This document shows positions 46,979-59,279 of a DNA stretch of 64,000 bases, piece after piece. Under the pieces are notes generated by a model. It made no database searches. It was not told the DNA's origin and worked only from the letters and a program-made list of their open reading frames with translations. This stretch comes from Sipunculus nudus (taxonomy: Eukaryota > Annelida > Sipuncula > Golfingiida > Sipunculidae). Position 1 is the first letter of the stretch. Each line of letters starts with the position of its first letter. A program made the translations under genes and the position numbers. The DNA is taken from positions 46,834,401-46,898,400 of the forward strand of contig CM049317.1 in NCBI GenBank assembly GCA_026874595.1, written 5' to 3'.

Positions 46979-47304
46979 GACTGATGTTTGTGTTTGTGTG
47001 ACTGTGTGTATAACCTTCTCCAGAGTTCCAAAACATATTATTGAAGCCTATATAAAATATTTGTTTTACTCAGCAGTACTTTAGGGTGCTGAATGTATAC
47101 AGAGTGCATGGGTCGAATGAATGTCCATAGGCCCTAATTCTCTATCTACGATGCATTCTGTTTAGTTCTGGCGTTGTGACCAAAAGGATACGTCTGTGCA
47201 TGTGTATTTAACTCTCTGTTTGGTACACAGGCTCAATATTTGTACGTGACTTAACATCTCCGTGATGTGCTTATCACAAGAGCAACACTTAAGGGGGCCT
47301 GTGT

Positions 47305-48110
47305 CTGTGTTCATGCTAGAGATAAAGCAGATCGAAAGACGATGGAGAGAAACGAAGGGACAGCAAAAAATAAGGCATTGAGAGCCAAACCAAACATAAT
47401 GACAACCAAAACAACGAGAGAAAGACGCAGATGGCACAATGAAACACGCCTATAGCACAGAGAAGGACGGAAATAGCACAGTGAGACGCATGTAGCATAT
47501 AGAAAGACGCAGATAGCACAGTAAGACACTCATATAGCACAGAGAAAGACGCAGATAGCACAGTGAAACACTAATATAGCACAGAGAAAGACGCAGATAG
47601 CACAGTGAAACACTAATATAGCACAGAGAAAGACGGTAATAGCACAGTGAAACTCGTGTAGCACAGAGAAAGGCGCAGATAGCACAGTGAAACACGCGTT
47701 TATCAGTTTATCAGAGAGAAAGACGAAAATAGCAGAGTGAAACGCATATGTACCACAGAGAGACACAGATAGTATGGTTAAGCACGCGTATATCACAGCG
47801 ATAGACGAAAAATAGCACAGTGAATAGCATGTAGCACATAGAAAGACGTAGATAGCATAATGAAACACGCATATAGCACAAAGAAAGACGCAGGTAACAC
47901 GGTGAAACACGCTTATATCACAGAGAAAGACGAAAGTAGCACAATGAAATGCATATAGAACAGAGAAAGACCATATAAAACAGTGAAACACCGGTATAAG
48001 ACAGAGAAAGAAGCAACTGGCACAGTAAAAGACGCGGATAGCACAAAGAAAGGCGCAGATAGCACAGTAAAACATGCGTATAGCAGCAAAATAAAAAAAA
48101 TCGGCACAGA
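47305..48110 (+). repeat. ~43-bp minisatellite (GACGCAGATAGCACAGTGAA)
   Basis: About 18 diverged copies of AGCACAGAGAAAGACGCAGA then TAGCACAGTGAAACACGCAT. Overlapping minus-strand frames with LSLCYLRLSLCY-type repeats are by-products of the repeat. Confidence 0.9.
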
Positions 48111-48198
48111 GACGGAGACAGTACAGATAAACAAATGTAGGTGGAACACAAAAAGAATAAGACATACAGACACATAGAAGCAACAAAACAGATAAAAA

Positions 48199-48199
<1 letters not shown>

Positions 48200-48246
<47 letters not shown>

Positions 48247-48278
48247 GAGAGGGAGAGAGAGAGAGAGGGAGAGAGTCA
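48200..48278. repeat. (GA)n microsatellite
   Basis: Near-perfect GA repeats with a few GG interruptions. Confidence 0.95.
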
Positions 48279-48685
48279 AAGGATGCACGGAGAAAGTCGG
48301 TCAGAAAAAGCTCACAGAATGTATTTTAAGAAGTTTTTCTTATGTTTCGTGTTAACATCATATATATACTGATTAGATGATTCATTAATATTACGACATG
48401 GGTTTATTGAAACACCGATAACAATTAAAAATGTAATGTAATGTATGTAATTTAGTCACACAAACACATTAGTTTGTCCCCTCTTTATTTCAAATCTCTT
48501 AATTCTATATCTCTTTGCGACAGCGATTAAAACTATTATATATTCATTTAAGTTTTCTGTAGGAGCGCCTCGGGCTTCCGTTCCTGGCCGCCCCAAGCTA
48601 GAGCGCTCCCCAGCTGACTTATAACTTCTTTTGATCTGATTTTGACCTGAATTTGTTCTTTTATTTGTTCCATTATTCTGTTCAG

Positions 48686-48752
48686 ACAATGGATTTGATG
48701 AGCGCCTTGACCACACAGGCCTGGGAGCCCTCATCTGAGGATTCATGCAGTG
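48686..48752 (+). CDS. exon of unknown family
   Basis: Strong acceptor TTGTTCCATTATTCTGTTCAG, donor AGTG|GTAAAT, phase 0 to 1. Encodes TMDLMSALTTQAWEPSSEDS then CS. The other two phases have stops. It contains an ATG two codons in and could instead be the first coding exon of a small gene with an upstream 5' UTR intron. Confidence 0.55.
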
Positions 48753-49133
48753 GTAAATAAGTAAATAATATAATGTTGAAACATAGATTCTGATCGAATT
48801 TTATTATTATTATTATTATTCTACAGTTACATAATCATAAAGTTATGTCTAACATTGATTTTATGCTGTTAAATGAAGTATTGTTAAAAAAATATAATTT
48901 CTATCTTTTATAGTTCTGTCTTTTGATAGAAATATATATATCCATTTGAAAATGTTATCTAAAATCGTGTATTTTAATATAGGAGTATTGTTATGCGTAG
49001 AATAATTTTGTAACACATCAGCCCTTAATTGATCAAAAATAGTTTTATGTTATCTCCCAATAAATAATTCATTCAAAATCTGTTCGTATTCAAGCTTATA
49101 TAATATATTAAGTCATGCTTTATTGGTTTTTAG

Positions 49134-49357
49134 ATTTTGTTGAATACAACATTGGCCACAGACGGACTGTTGCAGACGGCACCTATCAGTACAGCTTGAC
49201 CGACGTGAAGACGGGCGTTCCTAAACTAGCAACATTAGAGGGCGCAAGCAGGAAGGCTGACCCGTTGAAAGAAATCGCTAACTGCGCGCTTCGATTGGAC
49301 GAAGAAAACCATGTGACTGGAATAAACGTTGCGGGGGAATGCGCCGTTAGAAAATAA
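49134..49357 (+). CDS. terminal exon of unknown family (74 residues)
   Basis: Acceptor TATTGGTTTTTAG. In phase 1 it joins the exon at 48686 and reads 74 codons to TAA at 49355-49357, starting DFVEYNIGHRRTVADGTYQY and ending AGECAVRK. Codon use and composition look coding. I do not recognise the family. It has two Cys and no hydrophobic segment. The owner is either the membrane transcobalamin-like gene (as a C-terminus) or a separate small gene of exons 48686 and 49134. Confidence 0.65.
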
Positions 49358-50383
49358 TTTGTTTTCATAAAATGTTAATAATTACAACCAAATCAAAACA
49401 TTAGCAAAAATCAAGGAAGCGACATTAATCTAATATGATGATTCAAAAACTATATACATGCACAGCATCAACCACGCAGTTTCACTCGTCGACCTTTTCC
49501 GCTGAGAATATTGCGCAATATGATGGGCTTATTTTAACGTGAAATGGTTTACGGCAGCGTAACACAGCTCGGCCCCGAAAGAGAAAAACATATCTAGAGA
49601 CGGAGATACGGAAGGATATCAACGGTAATGTGCTGATAAGTGCGCATGTACCCGTTGACACGTACAGCTGCAAATATGATGTACAATATATGTTTCACTC
49701 ATAATACAGTTTGACATGGAGCAACCGAGAAAATACAATCCCTTTCTTCGCTTGGCCCTGGGAGTTAGAGGATACTTCCCTTTTTGCTGAGATACACTTT
49801 GCTCGCTTTTGTCGTATTTACAAGCCGTAGGTTGGGTATAAGGGCACCTAATTGGCTGCTATAACACATGATTCGTGAAAACAATTCGGATTTTGTCTTA
49901 ATAATTCCTCTCAGACAATGACTTTTTATTTGTAATCATTCGTGTTCTGCTTTGTCCGCTTGTATTTATTACTGTTTGTTTATATGTGTAAAGGATAATT
50001 TGTAACTTAATGTTATTTTATGTGGTCATGAGCTTATTAAAATGTTGAGGGAACCCTTCTTTTTATGGTTTTCATGTTAAGTTTTTTTTATTTTCGGAGT
50101 TATGCGCTCACCATGTGCTACTAAGCTTAGCATATTTTAGATGAAGAGTAAAGGTCAATTTCTATGCCTCAATCCTCTGTTACATTCAACATTTGGCGCC
50201 AAATTTGCGATTCCTGTAGAAATTTCTTAGCAGGAACTAAAATATGTATTGTTATATGGTGTGGTGTTTACTGAATCTTTATTTCAGTCGAAAGACATCT
50301 TCTTTATTCATGGGAAGGTCCAAAAATTAACGAGGACCAAGAGTTATGGTTGTAACTGTGATCTAATGCTTGTATGTTCACAG
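49358..50383. other. 3' UTR or spacer, no feature seen
   Basis: AT-rich; no canonical AATAAA close to the stop at 49357. Confidence 0.4.
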
Positions 50384-50495
50384 TGTACCGGGAATGCTTG
50401 TAGACCTTCCAAACTCGTATAACTCTTGCATGCAAAAGTATGAGGAAGAAATCGCTGCGGGAGACAACATCCAGCGCCTCTTAATGTTATTAAGC
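50384..50495 (+). CDS. exon-like segment, unknown
   Basis: Acceptor GTATGTTCACAG and donor AAGC|GTATAT enclose 37 open codons (VPGMLVDLPNSYNSCMQKYE, then EEIAAGDNIQRLLMLLS) entered in phase 2. The helical, charged composition looks coding, but no partner exon in matching phase is visible, so it may be a remnant or a chance frame. Confidence 0.35.
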
Positions 50496-50699
50496 GTATA
50501 TTATTCTATTTTCCTCACTCCCCGCGCCGCCTCTAAATCTCCCCCCCCCCCCGGTTTGGTAATGATCCCTTCATATGTGTGGTGTTTCACACCCTTCCGC
50601 CAGAGGTCGTTTCTACTCAAACTAATCTCTTTCATCTGGGCATTGTTGGAGGGCCGGGACGACATGTCTCAATTGTCTAAGTATAAAGTAGAATAGCCC

Positions 50700-51850
50700 T
50701 AGATCCATATCAGCCTCGACATGCGTGTTTATATGCATACTGGCTTACTGTCGATCTGAAACAGCTGTAACTCCGCTTTTACTTTTTGTATCACCAGAAA
50801 ACCTAGTTAACATACATATTATGAATATTATTGATGTGTAAAGTGCACTCAGGCATAACTGACAAATACATATTAAATACATATATCTGGACAAATGTTC
50901 ACCAATATTTTATGTTTTGTGAGGTTTTTGATTGCCACTGTTTGTATTGAGTTTTGCTTATTGATAATCGTCTAATAGTTAATTTGAATATTACTTTGTT
51001 GACCATTAGGAGAAAACGTCTGACCTGATAATTTCAGACGAAAATTTTGGCGCCGTCTTCAGTTAGTAAGAAATTTTGTGTATATATACAAATGACATCA
51101 TATATAATATACACTTCACATATAATTACATCAAATGACCTTACATTGTTGTCAGGTGGGCAGAATTTTGCATTAAATACTAGCAGACATCATTTTGCAG
51201 AGTAAGTAAGAATAATCCCATATGTTACAGAAATGAATTGTTCACAGTCAGTCACTTATTATACAATGATGTCACTCAGAGACTATTACCTTTTCTATGG
51301 ATTTTGTATATTTTGAATGTCCTGCCATCGATCTCCACCAAGCACGGACACCTGTTGCGTTGAGTCAACACAAGTGTTTCTATGTTTATTGAGCGGCCCG
51401 CGGCGCGTCAGCCGTCAGCACGTGCTCCTCACATCCAAGGATTAACTGTCATCAGGGTACGGAGTTTAACACAGCAGCTCAGGTTATCTATAAGGATCAA
51501 AGTCGCAAAGGAGAAACTGGAAGCTGGAGATAACTGATGTTCCGCGGTCTACATTAAGAGTCGGTGTAAGAACAAATGTGCGCTTAAGATATTAGGCTTA
51601 ACTTCATAAATTTAGATTTAGCACAAAAAACCCGTCATCTTCAGAAGTGCCAACACAACAACATCGTTATACAAACCAGCTTATTATACACGTGCGTTTA
51701 CTGTATACTTTGTCTGTGCTGAACGCCCTCGGCTGTGTGGGTATATATTATACTTGCTGAGGTGGAGTGCTTCAAGATCGAGCGTACTGGCTTTCAAGTT
51801 GAGCAACAGGTTTCCTCACCCCCGGGTGATAATGGCCGATCAGGTAAAGA
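50700..51850. other. non-coding, no feature seen
   Basis: No repeats or exons recognised. Confidence 0.45.
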
Positions 51851-51858
51851 GACACAAA

Positions 51859-51861
<3 letters not shown>

Positions 51862-51947
<86 letters not shown>
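51862..51947. repeat. (TA)n microsatellite
   Basis: About 43 uninterrupted TA dinucleotides. Confidence 0.97.
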
Positions 51948-51949
<2 letters not shown>

Positions 51950-52382
51950 TATTCTTCTTCACTACTGGTATGTATTAGTGGTGTGCAAATTAATCAATTA
52001 TGTCGATTTTTCATTCATTTGTATATTGTCGATCACAAACGATTATTTGTATGTACATGTAAAGAAATAATTTTTAACCAAAAAATATTCTAATCCAGTC
52101 AGAGATATAAGAGAGACAGACACAAATAGCGAACCGCATTGAAACTCAACCCTGCATGTACAGCCAACAGGTGTTAACAACGGGCCGTTATACCTCGACC
52201 TTTCAGCATGGTGTACCAGTCAGTCTAAATTTACTTGGTCAATATTATAGGTATAATTCTATGCAGCATATTTTACGGTAGTATAGAAGGTAGATAAAAT
52301 GATTGGTTAATAAACGATCACCGGCCGTTTGTTTTCTTTTAATCATCGAACATAATTTTACATTTTAATTCCGACCATTAGC

Positions 52383-52385
<3 letters not shown>

Positions 52386-52438
<53 letters not shown>
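52386..52438. repeat. (TA)n microsatellite
   Basis: About 26 TA dinucleotides. Confidence 0.97.
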
Positions 52439-52440
<2 letters not shown>

Positions 52441-52574
52441 ACATACTGATGTCTTTGCTGATTTGATCCCAATTTGTCATACCTTGAATCACATTTTGGT
52501 TTGAACTAGCCTTATCACCTGAATCTGCAATAAACTCACATTTTGCATATTTTTGTATAGCTGTGTCAACATCT

Positions 52575-52585
52575 CAGTAGCGGAT

Positions 52586-52652
<67 letters not shown>

Positions 52653-52800
52653 TCAGGGGGACTTTACAGCCCCTCTTCCTTTCAGAAATTGTAATTTTTT
52701 AAGGGTGCCTTTACCTCAACTCCCTCTTTTTATTAAGGGATATCTCATTAGTCTTGCTGGGTTGGACCCCCCCCCCCATCCAAAAAACTCGGATCTGAGC
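52575..52800. mobile_element. degenerate hAT-like copy containing (GA)n and poly-G
   Basis: GTAGCGGATCCAGAG followed by (GA)n (52588-52641), poly-G, and a right part with TTGGACCCCCCCC and ACTCGGATCTGAGCC resembling the family ends seen at 22034 and 46162. Confidence 0.45.
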
Positions 52801-53244
52801 CAGAGTGTTTCTCTATGTACGTTGGCTTTTAGTATTTCTGTGTTACCGATGATCTGAGTGAGATGTTATGGGGAGGTCTGCGTTGGGGAAGAGGAATTTA
52901 CATTTGTGCTCGAAAACCAAAAGTGAAAACAGGGTTTTAGTTATTAATGTAATGTATACAACTGTCTTTGACCAGTTTTGAAATAACTATCAGTGTTGAC
53001 GTCAAGCGGTTTACAACTCTTCAGGCAGGCTGGCATTGAGTTTTGAGCGTTGACGGATGTATATGTTCTGTGAGTACAGCCTGCTTTAAGGTTAACTTGC
53101 ATGGTGCTTTTCCATTAAATATTTGCGAGAAATTATATCTTTGCAATCACCACGTGTATAAGAATAAGTGGATCATCTTCGCTTTTTGGGAATCGCTTCC
53201 GTCTCGTTGCTTTATCAGTATGATTGTCCTTGTGCCTGATTTGC

Positions 53245-53247
<3 letters not shown>

Positions 53248-53278
<31 letters not shown>

Positions 53279-53757
53279 TAGTATTTATATAACGCCAATT
53301 CTCCGATGGTCGGACTCACAGCGCAATTCACACAGACACCTACCCCCATATAATTTCATGGAAATCTAGTCCCTTTTCTTGACCCAAGAAAAAAAAATTA
53401 AGCATATTAATAACCAAAAGCTTGCCGAAAGAAATACGTTTTTAAATTAGTTTTAAATGATACACAAGTTGGAGACTTTCTAAGTGTAATGGGAAGTGAA
53501 TTCCAAACTTTTGGTTCTATGAAGCGGAAGGAACATTCACCAACTTTCATATTACACTTTGGTACTTTAAGAAGATTTCCGCAAGCCGAGCGCAGCGTAC
53601 GAAAAGGCCGATAGGTTATTATTTTTCTCAGACACATATGATGGAAGTGAGTCATCAAAATGGCCGTAAATAAAAACAGCAATTTTGTATTTTATGCGGT
53701 ACTTGACGGAAAGCCAATGGAGCTGTTTGAGCAGTTCATAGTCAATTGCCGGTTACA
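53248..53757 (-). pseudogene. 5'-truncated, frameshifted non-LTR retrotransposon 3' end
   Basis: On the minus strand the segment encodes the conserved C-terminal tail of LINE ORF2/reverse-transcriptase proteins (CR1/Jockey/Rex-like). A block with LHWLSVKYRIKYKI lies in one frame, followed after a frameshift by a block with VWNSLP and a FKTNLKTYFFRQAF ending at a stop near 53407. A short 3' UTR and an (ATT)n tail (53248-53277 on the plus strand as AAT repeats) complete the 3' end. The polymerase domain itself is absent, so the copy is dead on arrival. Confidence 0.8.
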
Positions 53758-53759
53758 AT

Positions 53760-54990
53760 TTATTTGACCATTTTATTATTTTATTTCTGCCATGCATTGC
53801 GTTTCTCCTATTGCCCTATCAGCTAGTTGACCATTTAAATTCAAGTACCGTTTCGATATCGGGTATGAATGATTTCAAGTATAGTCGATGATTACAAACA
53901 ACTCATTTTGAACCATAATCCTTAGTTGATGTCGCCCCTATCTTCTGTTTAACAAAACCCAACCATGCACGAATTGTATGTGTTTTGGATGCAAATTCCT
54001 TTTTTTTAATAAAATCTGCAGTGAGGATAACCTGAAAAATACGCTGTTGTTGCTAGATAGTGCAATTAACAGAAATGTATGGTGAATATAAAATTATTAT
54101 TATTATTATTATAATTATTATTGCTTTTGTAGTTGTGGTTGTTCTTACGAACGTTGCACCCGATCTGGTGTAGTTCAGGTAGTTCTTGATAGATGACGCT
54201 GTAACAGCCCTCAATTGGCGAATATTTTCTCAGGAGTTACGCAAAAATATGGAGACAGTCCACTTGACAATTAAATCATGATATTACGAACAACCTTCTA
54301 GCGCCTTTATAATAGGCCATAATGGTTGATTGGGTTGTATGCTACCTTGGGAGCCGAGAAAAGCTACAAGATTTACCAGGCCCGAAAGACCAGAAGGTGA
54401 ACCCGGATGAGACTGAGGTTGTCGGTGATATAAGAATTAATCCCAACCTTTATTTTTCGGTTAAATGTGATCCATATTCTTTTATGAAGAGTTGAATAGG
54501 ATGCACCGACGAAGCCGAATGTTTCGTCTGGTTGGGAAAAAAATTCCTGTACCGGGTGAAACTCTTACAGGGATGAGTCAGTTGACTCCGTCACTTCTGT
54601 TGACAGAGTGACAGCTGGTAATGAATAGGGTCGTTTATTTAACCTGACATTGATTCCAATTAAAGTCGAAAGTGGAATGTTTATATAAGAACACAGGTGG
54701 AACTATACACGTCAGATATCATCGATCAGGAAGCGTGTCCTCAATGTAATAAAATGTCAACTCTTTTGTTTGTCTGTCTCTCTTTATGTACTTATGCCTC
54801 GATCATATGAAATGTGCATGCGGTTATAACATATATATTGATTATATGCTTTCTATACCTTTGCAACAATTCTTATTTATCTTACAACGTATTGTGGGCC
54901 AGTGCATAAAGTACAGCCATATTGATTCTACCCTGACTTTTTAGAATCATCAAAGTTTTTATTTCATTATTTCTTCATGATCATCAGTCA
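53760..54990. other. non-coding, no feature seen
   Basis: Short ATT microsatellite at 54093-54120; otherwise no signal. Confidence 0.45.
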
Positions 54991-54993
54991 CTG

Positions 54994-57900
54994 TCTGTGT
55001 TAGTTTTTGCCTAGTTGTAGTTGCCGACGTGCTTCGTTGCTGTGTAAGTTTTGTGCTAGTTGTAGTTGCCGACGAACTGCGTTGCTGTGTTAGTTTTGGG
55101 CTAGTTGTAGTTGCCGACGTGCTGCGTTGCTGTGTTAGTTTTGGGCTAGTTGCAGTTGCCCACGAACTGCGTTGCTGTGTTAGTTTTGGGCTAGTTGTAG
55201 TTGCCGATGTGTTGCGTTGCTGTGTTAGTTTTGGGCTAGTTGCAGTTGCCCACGAACTGCGTTGCTGTGTTAGTTTTAGGCTAGTTGTAGTTGCCGATGT
55301 GCTGCGTTGCTGTGTGAGTTTTGGGCTAGTTGCAGTTGCCCATGAACTGCGTTGCTGTGTTAGTTTTGGGCTAGTTGTAGTTGCCGACGTGCTGCGTTGC
55401 TGTGTTAGTTTTGGGCTAGTTGTAGTTGCCCACGAACTGCGTTGCTTTGTTAGTTTTGGGCTAGTTTTAGTTGCCTACGAACTGCGTTGCTGTGTTAGTT
55501 TTGGGCTAGTTGAAGTTGCCGACGTGCTGCGTTGCTGTGTTAGTTTTGGGCTAGTTGTAGTTGCCCACGAACTGCGTTGCTGTGTTAGATTTGGGCTAGT
55601 TGTAGTTGCCCATGAACTGCGTTGCTTTGTTAGTTTAGGCTAGCTGTAGTTGCCGACGTGCTGCGTTGCTGTGTTAGTTTTGGGCTAGTTGCAGTTGCCC
55701 ACGAACTGCGTTGCTGTGTTAGTTTTAGGCTAGTTGTAGTTGCCGCTGTGCTGCGTTGCTGTTTTAGCTTTGGGCTTGTTGCAGTTGCCCATGAACTGCG
55801 TTGCTGTGTTAGTTTTGGGCTAGTTGTAGTTGCCGACGTGCTGCGTTGCTGTGTTAGTTTTGGGCTAGTTGTAGTTGCCCACGAACTACGTTGCTGTGTT
55901 AGTTTATGGCTAGTTGTAGATGCCGACGTGCTGCGTTGCTGTGTTAGTTTTGGGCTAGTTGTAGTTGCCGACGTGCTGCGTTGCTGTGTTAGTTTTGGGC
56001 TAGTTGTAGTTGCCGATGTGCTGCGTTGCTGTTTTAGTTTTGGGCTAGCTGCAGTTGCCCACGAACTGCGTTGCTGTGTTAGTTTTGGGCTAGTTGTAGT
56101 TGCCGACGTGCTGCGTTGCTGTGTTTTTTGGGCTAGTTTTAGTTGCCCACGAACTGCGTTGCTGTGTTAGTTTTGGGCTAGTTGTAGTTGCCGACGTGCT
56201 GCGTTGCTGTGTTAGTTTTAGGCTAGTTGTAGTTGCCCACGAACTGCGTTGCTGTGTTAGTTTTGGGCTAGTTGCAGTTGCCCACGAACTGCGTTGCTGT
56301 GTTAGTTTTGGGCTAGTTGTAGTTGCCGACGTGCTGCGTTGCTGTGTTAGTTTTGGGCTAGTTGTAGTTGCCGACGTGCTGCGTTGCTGTGTTTTTTGGG
56401 CTAGTTTTAGTTGCCCACGAACTGCGTTGCTGTGTTAGTTTTGGGCTAGTTGTAGTTGCCGACGTGCTGCGTTGCTGTGTTAGTTTTAGGCTAGTTGTAG
56501 TTGCCCACGAACTGCGTTGCTGTGTTAGTTTTGGGCTAGTTGTAGTTGCCCACGAACTGCGTTGCTGTGTTAGTTTTGGGCTAGTTGTAGTTGCCCATGA
56601 ACTGCGTTGCTTTGTTAGTTTAGGCTAGCTGTAGTTGCCGACGTGCTGCGTTGCTGTGTTAGTTTTGGGCTAGTTGCAGTTGCCCACGAACTGCGTTGCT
56701 GTGTTAGTTTTAGGCTAGTTGTAGTTGCCGCTGTGCTGCGTTGCTGTTTTAGCTTTGGGCTTGTTGCAGTTGCCCATGAACTGCGTTGCTGTGTTAGTTT
56801 TGGGCTAGTTGTAGTTGCCGACGTGCTGCGTTGCTGTGTGAGTTTTGTGCTAGTTGTAGTTGCCGACGTGCTGCGTTGCTGTGTTAGTTTTGGGCTAGTT
56901 GTAGTTGCCAACGAACTACGTTGCTGTGTTAGTTTATGGCTAGTTGTAGATGCCGACGTGCTGCGTTGCTGTGTTAGTTTTGGGCTAGTTGTAGTTGCCG
57001 ACGTGCTGCGTTGCTGTGTTAGTTTTGGGCTAGTTGTAGTTGCCGATGTGCTGCGTTGCTGTTTTAGTTTTGGGCTAGCTGCAGTTGCCCACGAACTGCG
57101 TTGCTGTGTTAGTTTTGGGCTAGTTGTAGTTGCCGACGTGCTGCGTTGCTGTGTTTTTTTGGGCTAGTTTTAGTTGCCCACGAACTGCGTTGCTGTGTTA
57201 CTTTTAGGCTAGTTGTAGTTGCCGCTGTGCTGCGTTGCTGTTTTAGCTTTGGGCTTGTTGCAGTTGCCCATGAACTGCGTTGCTGTGTTAGTTTTGGGCT
57301 AGTTGTAGTTGCCGACGTGCTGCGTTGCTGTGTGAGTTTTGTGCTAGTTGTAGTTGCCGACGTGCTGCGTTGCTGTGTTAGTTTTGGGCTAGTTGTAGTT
57401 GCCCACGAACTACGTTGCTGTGTTAGTTTATGGCTAGTTGTAGATGCCGACGTGCTGCGTTGCTGTGTTAGTTTTGGGCTAGTTGTAGTTGCCGACGTGC
57501 TGCGTTGCTGTGTTAGTTTTGGGCTAGTTGTAGTTGCCGATGTGCTGCGTTGCTGTTTTAGTTTTGGGCTAGCTGCAGTTGCCCACGAACTGCGTTGCTG
57601 TGTTAGTTTTGGGCTAGTTGTAGTTGCCGACGTGCTGCGTTGCTGTGTTTTTTGGGCTAGTTTTAGTTGCCCACGAACTGCGTTGCTGTGTTAGTTTTGG
57701 GCTAGTTGTAGTTGCCGATGTGCTGCGTTGCTGTGTTAGTTTTAGGCTAGTTGTAGTTGCCCACGAACTGCGTTGCTGTGTTAGTTTTGGGCTAGTTGCA
57801 GTTGCCCACGAACTGCGTTGCTGTGTTAGTTTTGGGCTAGTTGTAGTTGCCGACGTGCTGCGTTGCTGTGTTAGTTTTGGGCTAGTTGTAGTTGCCCACG

Positions 57901-58582
57901 AACTACGTTGCTGTGTTAGTTTAGGGCTAGTTGTAGATGCCGACGTGCTGCGTTGCTGTGTTAGTTTTGGGCTAGTTGTAGTTGCCGACGTGCTGCGTTG
58001 CTGTGTTAGTTTTGGGCTAGTTGTAGTTGCCGACGTGCTGCGTTGCTGTGTTTTTTTTGGCTAGTTTTAGTTGCCCACGAACTGCGTTGCTGTGTTAGTT
58101 TTGGGCTAGTTGTAGTTGCCGACGTGCTGCGTTGCTGTGTTAGTTTTAGGCTAGTTGTAGTTGCCCACGAACTGCGTTGCTGTGTAAGTTTTGGGCTAGT
58201 TGTAGTTGCCGACGTGCTGCGTTGCTGTGTTAGTTTTGGGCTAGTTGTAGTTGCCCACGAACTGCGTTGCTTTGTTAGTTTTGGGCTAGTTTTAGTTGCC
58301 TACGAAATGCGTTGCTGTGTTAGTTTTGGGCTAGTTGAAGTTGCCGACGTGCTGCGTTGCTGTGTTAGTTTTGGGCTAATTGTAGTTGCCCACGAACTGC
58401 GTTGCTGTGTTAGTTTTAGGCTAGTTGTAGTTGCCCACGAACTGCGTTGCTGTTTTAGTTTTGGGCTAGTTGTAGTTGCCCACGAACTGCGTTGCTGTGT
58501 TAGTTTTGGGCTAGTTGTAGTTGCCGACGTGCTGCGTTGCTGTGTTAGTTTTGGGCTAATTGTTTTTTGCCGACGTGCTGAG
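54994..58582 (+). repeat. 45-bp satellite-like array, about 80 copies
   Basis: Unit GTTGCTGTGTTAGTTTTGGG, CTAGTTGTAGTTGCC, then either GACGTGCTGC or CACGAACTGC. The two variants alternate irregularly. Because 45 is a multiple of three, the array is open in more than one frame on both strands (plus-strand 15-residue period with LRCCVSFGLVVVA). Rare variants recur at ~990 and ~495 bp spacing (for example the AGCTTTGGGCTTGTTGCAGT unit near 55765, 56755 and 57245), showing larger blocks have been duplicated. Scattered 1-2 bp indels break the frame, arguing against a protein gene. Confidence 0.95.
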
Positions 58583-59078
58583 TTGAGTAACAAACTCAGA
58601 ATTCGGATAGAATTGTAACCTTTTTATCGTCAAACCATTTTGGTTCAGTTAAGCTTTAAAATGTTTATTGAAATAACTTTAAGTCCCAATGATATATACA
58701 TATTTTAAATCCTCTTTTAGATCTGCTATGTATAAATACACATCTTTGTCGTTGGTCTGAAGATTTTAAAATATAAATCTTAAATAATACACACATATCT
58801 CCAGACGTGTTTTATAGCTTATATAACTTTCCTTTTAATTACACCTTAATTCTAAAATTCTATGACAAATTAACAAATGATACTTTGTTTTAATTAACCT
58901 GTAACTACTTTTTTAAAAATAAGATATCGAATATTGAAAAAAAACAAGTTAGATGATGCGTTTTCAAACTCTGAAGATGGAGCAATCCACTGAAATAAAG
59001 TTTTGAGAAAATAAATAAAACTATTTGAGAAGAGTAAGTTTGTCCTAGTTTGCCGACTGAAATGTGAATACAAGTAAC
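58583..59078. other. non-coding, no feature seen
   Basis: AT-rich; a GAAGATGGAGCAATCCACTG stretch with AATAAAG near 58972-59005 resembles the 3' end of some retroelements but is too short to call. Confidence 0.4.
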
Positions 59079-59279
59079 ATGGATCCACATCATGATCTGA
59101 CCTCGTTCCCTTCCACTTCTGTTGATCTTTACCGTTTTTCTTGTATAAAAAATGATTTTGATGCCATATTGCAAGTCTATGAGTGTCAAACTCAGAAGAA
59201 GGTGAAGCTTATGGTCCTAGAAGAAAAGATTCAAGAAACAAGACTCAAGCTGATGCATAACTGCCTGTTACCTAAATGA
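59079..59279 (+). CDS. small single-exon ORF, unknown
   Basis: ATG at 59079 in the context AACATGGAT, TGA at 59277-59279, 66 residues. Starts MDPHHDLTSFPSTSVDLYRF and ends with a likely amphipathic helix (KKVKLMVLEEKIQETRLKLM). The composition looks coding-like, but there is no recognised family, promoter or poly(A) signal. It may be a fragment of a retrocopy or mobile element. Confidence 0.3.
   Translation: MDPHHDLTSFPSTSVDLYRFSCIKNDFDAILQVYECQTQKKVKLMVLEEKIQETRLKLMHNCLLPK

Noticed and set aside
47316-48288. 252-residue minus-strand Leu/Cys/Ser-rich frame resembling a multi-pass membrane protein
   Set aside because: It lies entirely in the 43-bp minisatellite and (GA)n tract; neighbouring frames are equally open.
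54994-58618. Several 86-204 residue frames with LRCCVSFGLVVVA repeats as protein genes
   Set aside because: They follow from a 45-bp period divisible by three. Frames are broken by small indels, are open on both strands, lack splice or start context, and the unit varies at all codon positions alike.
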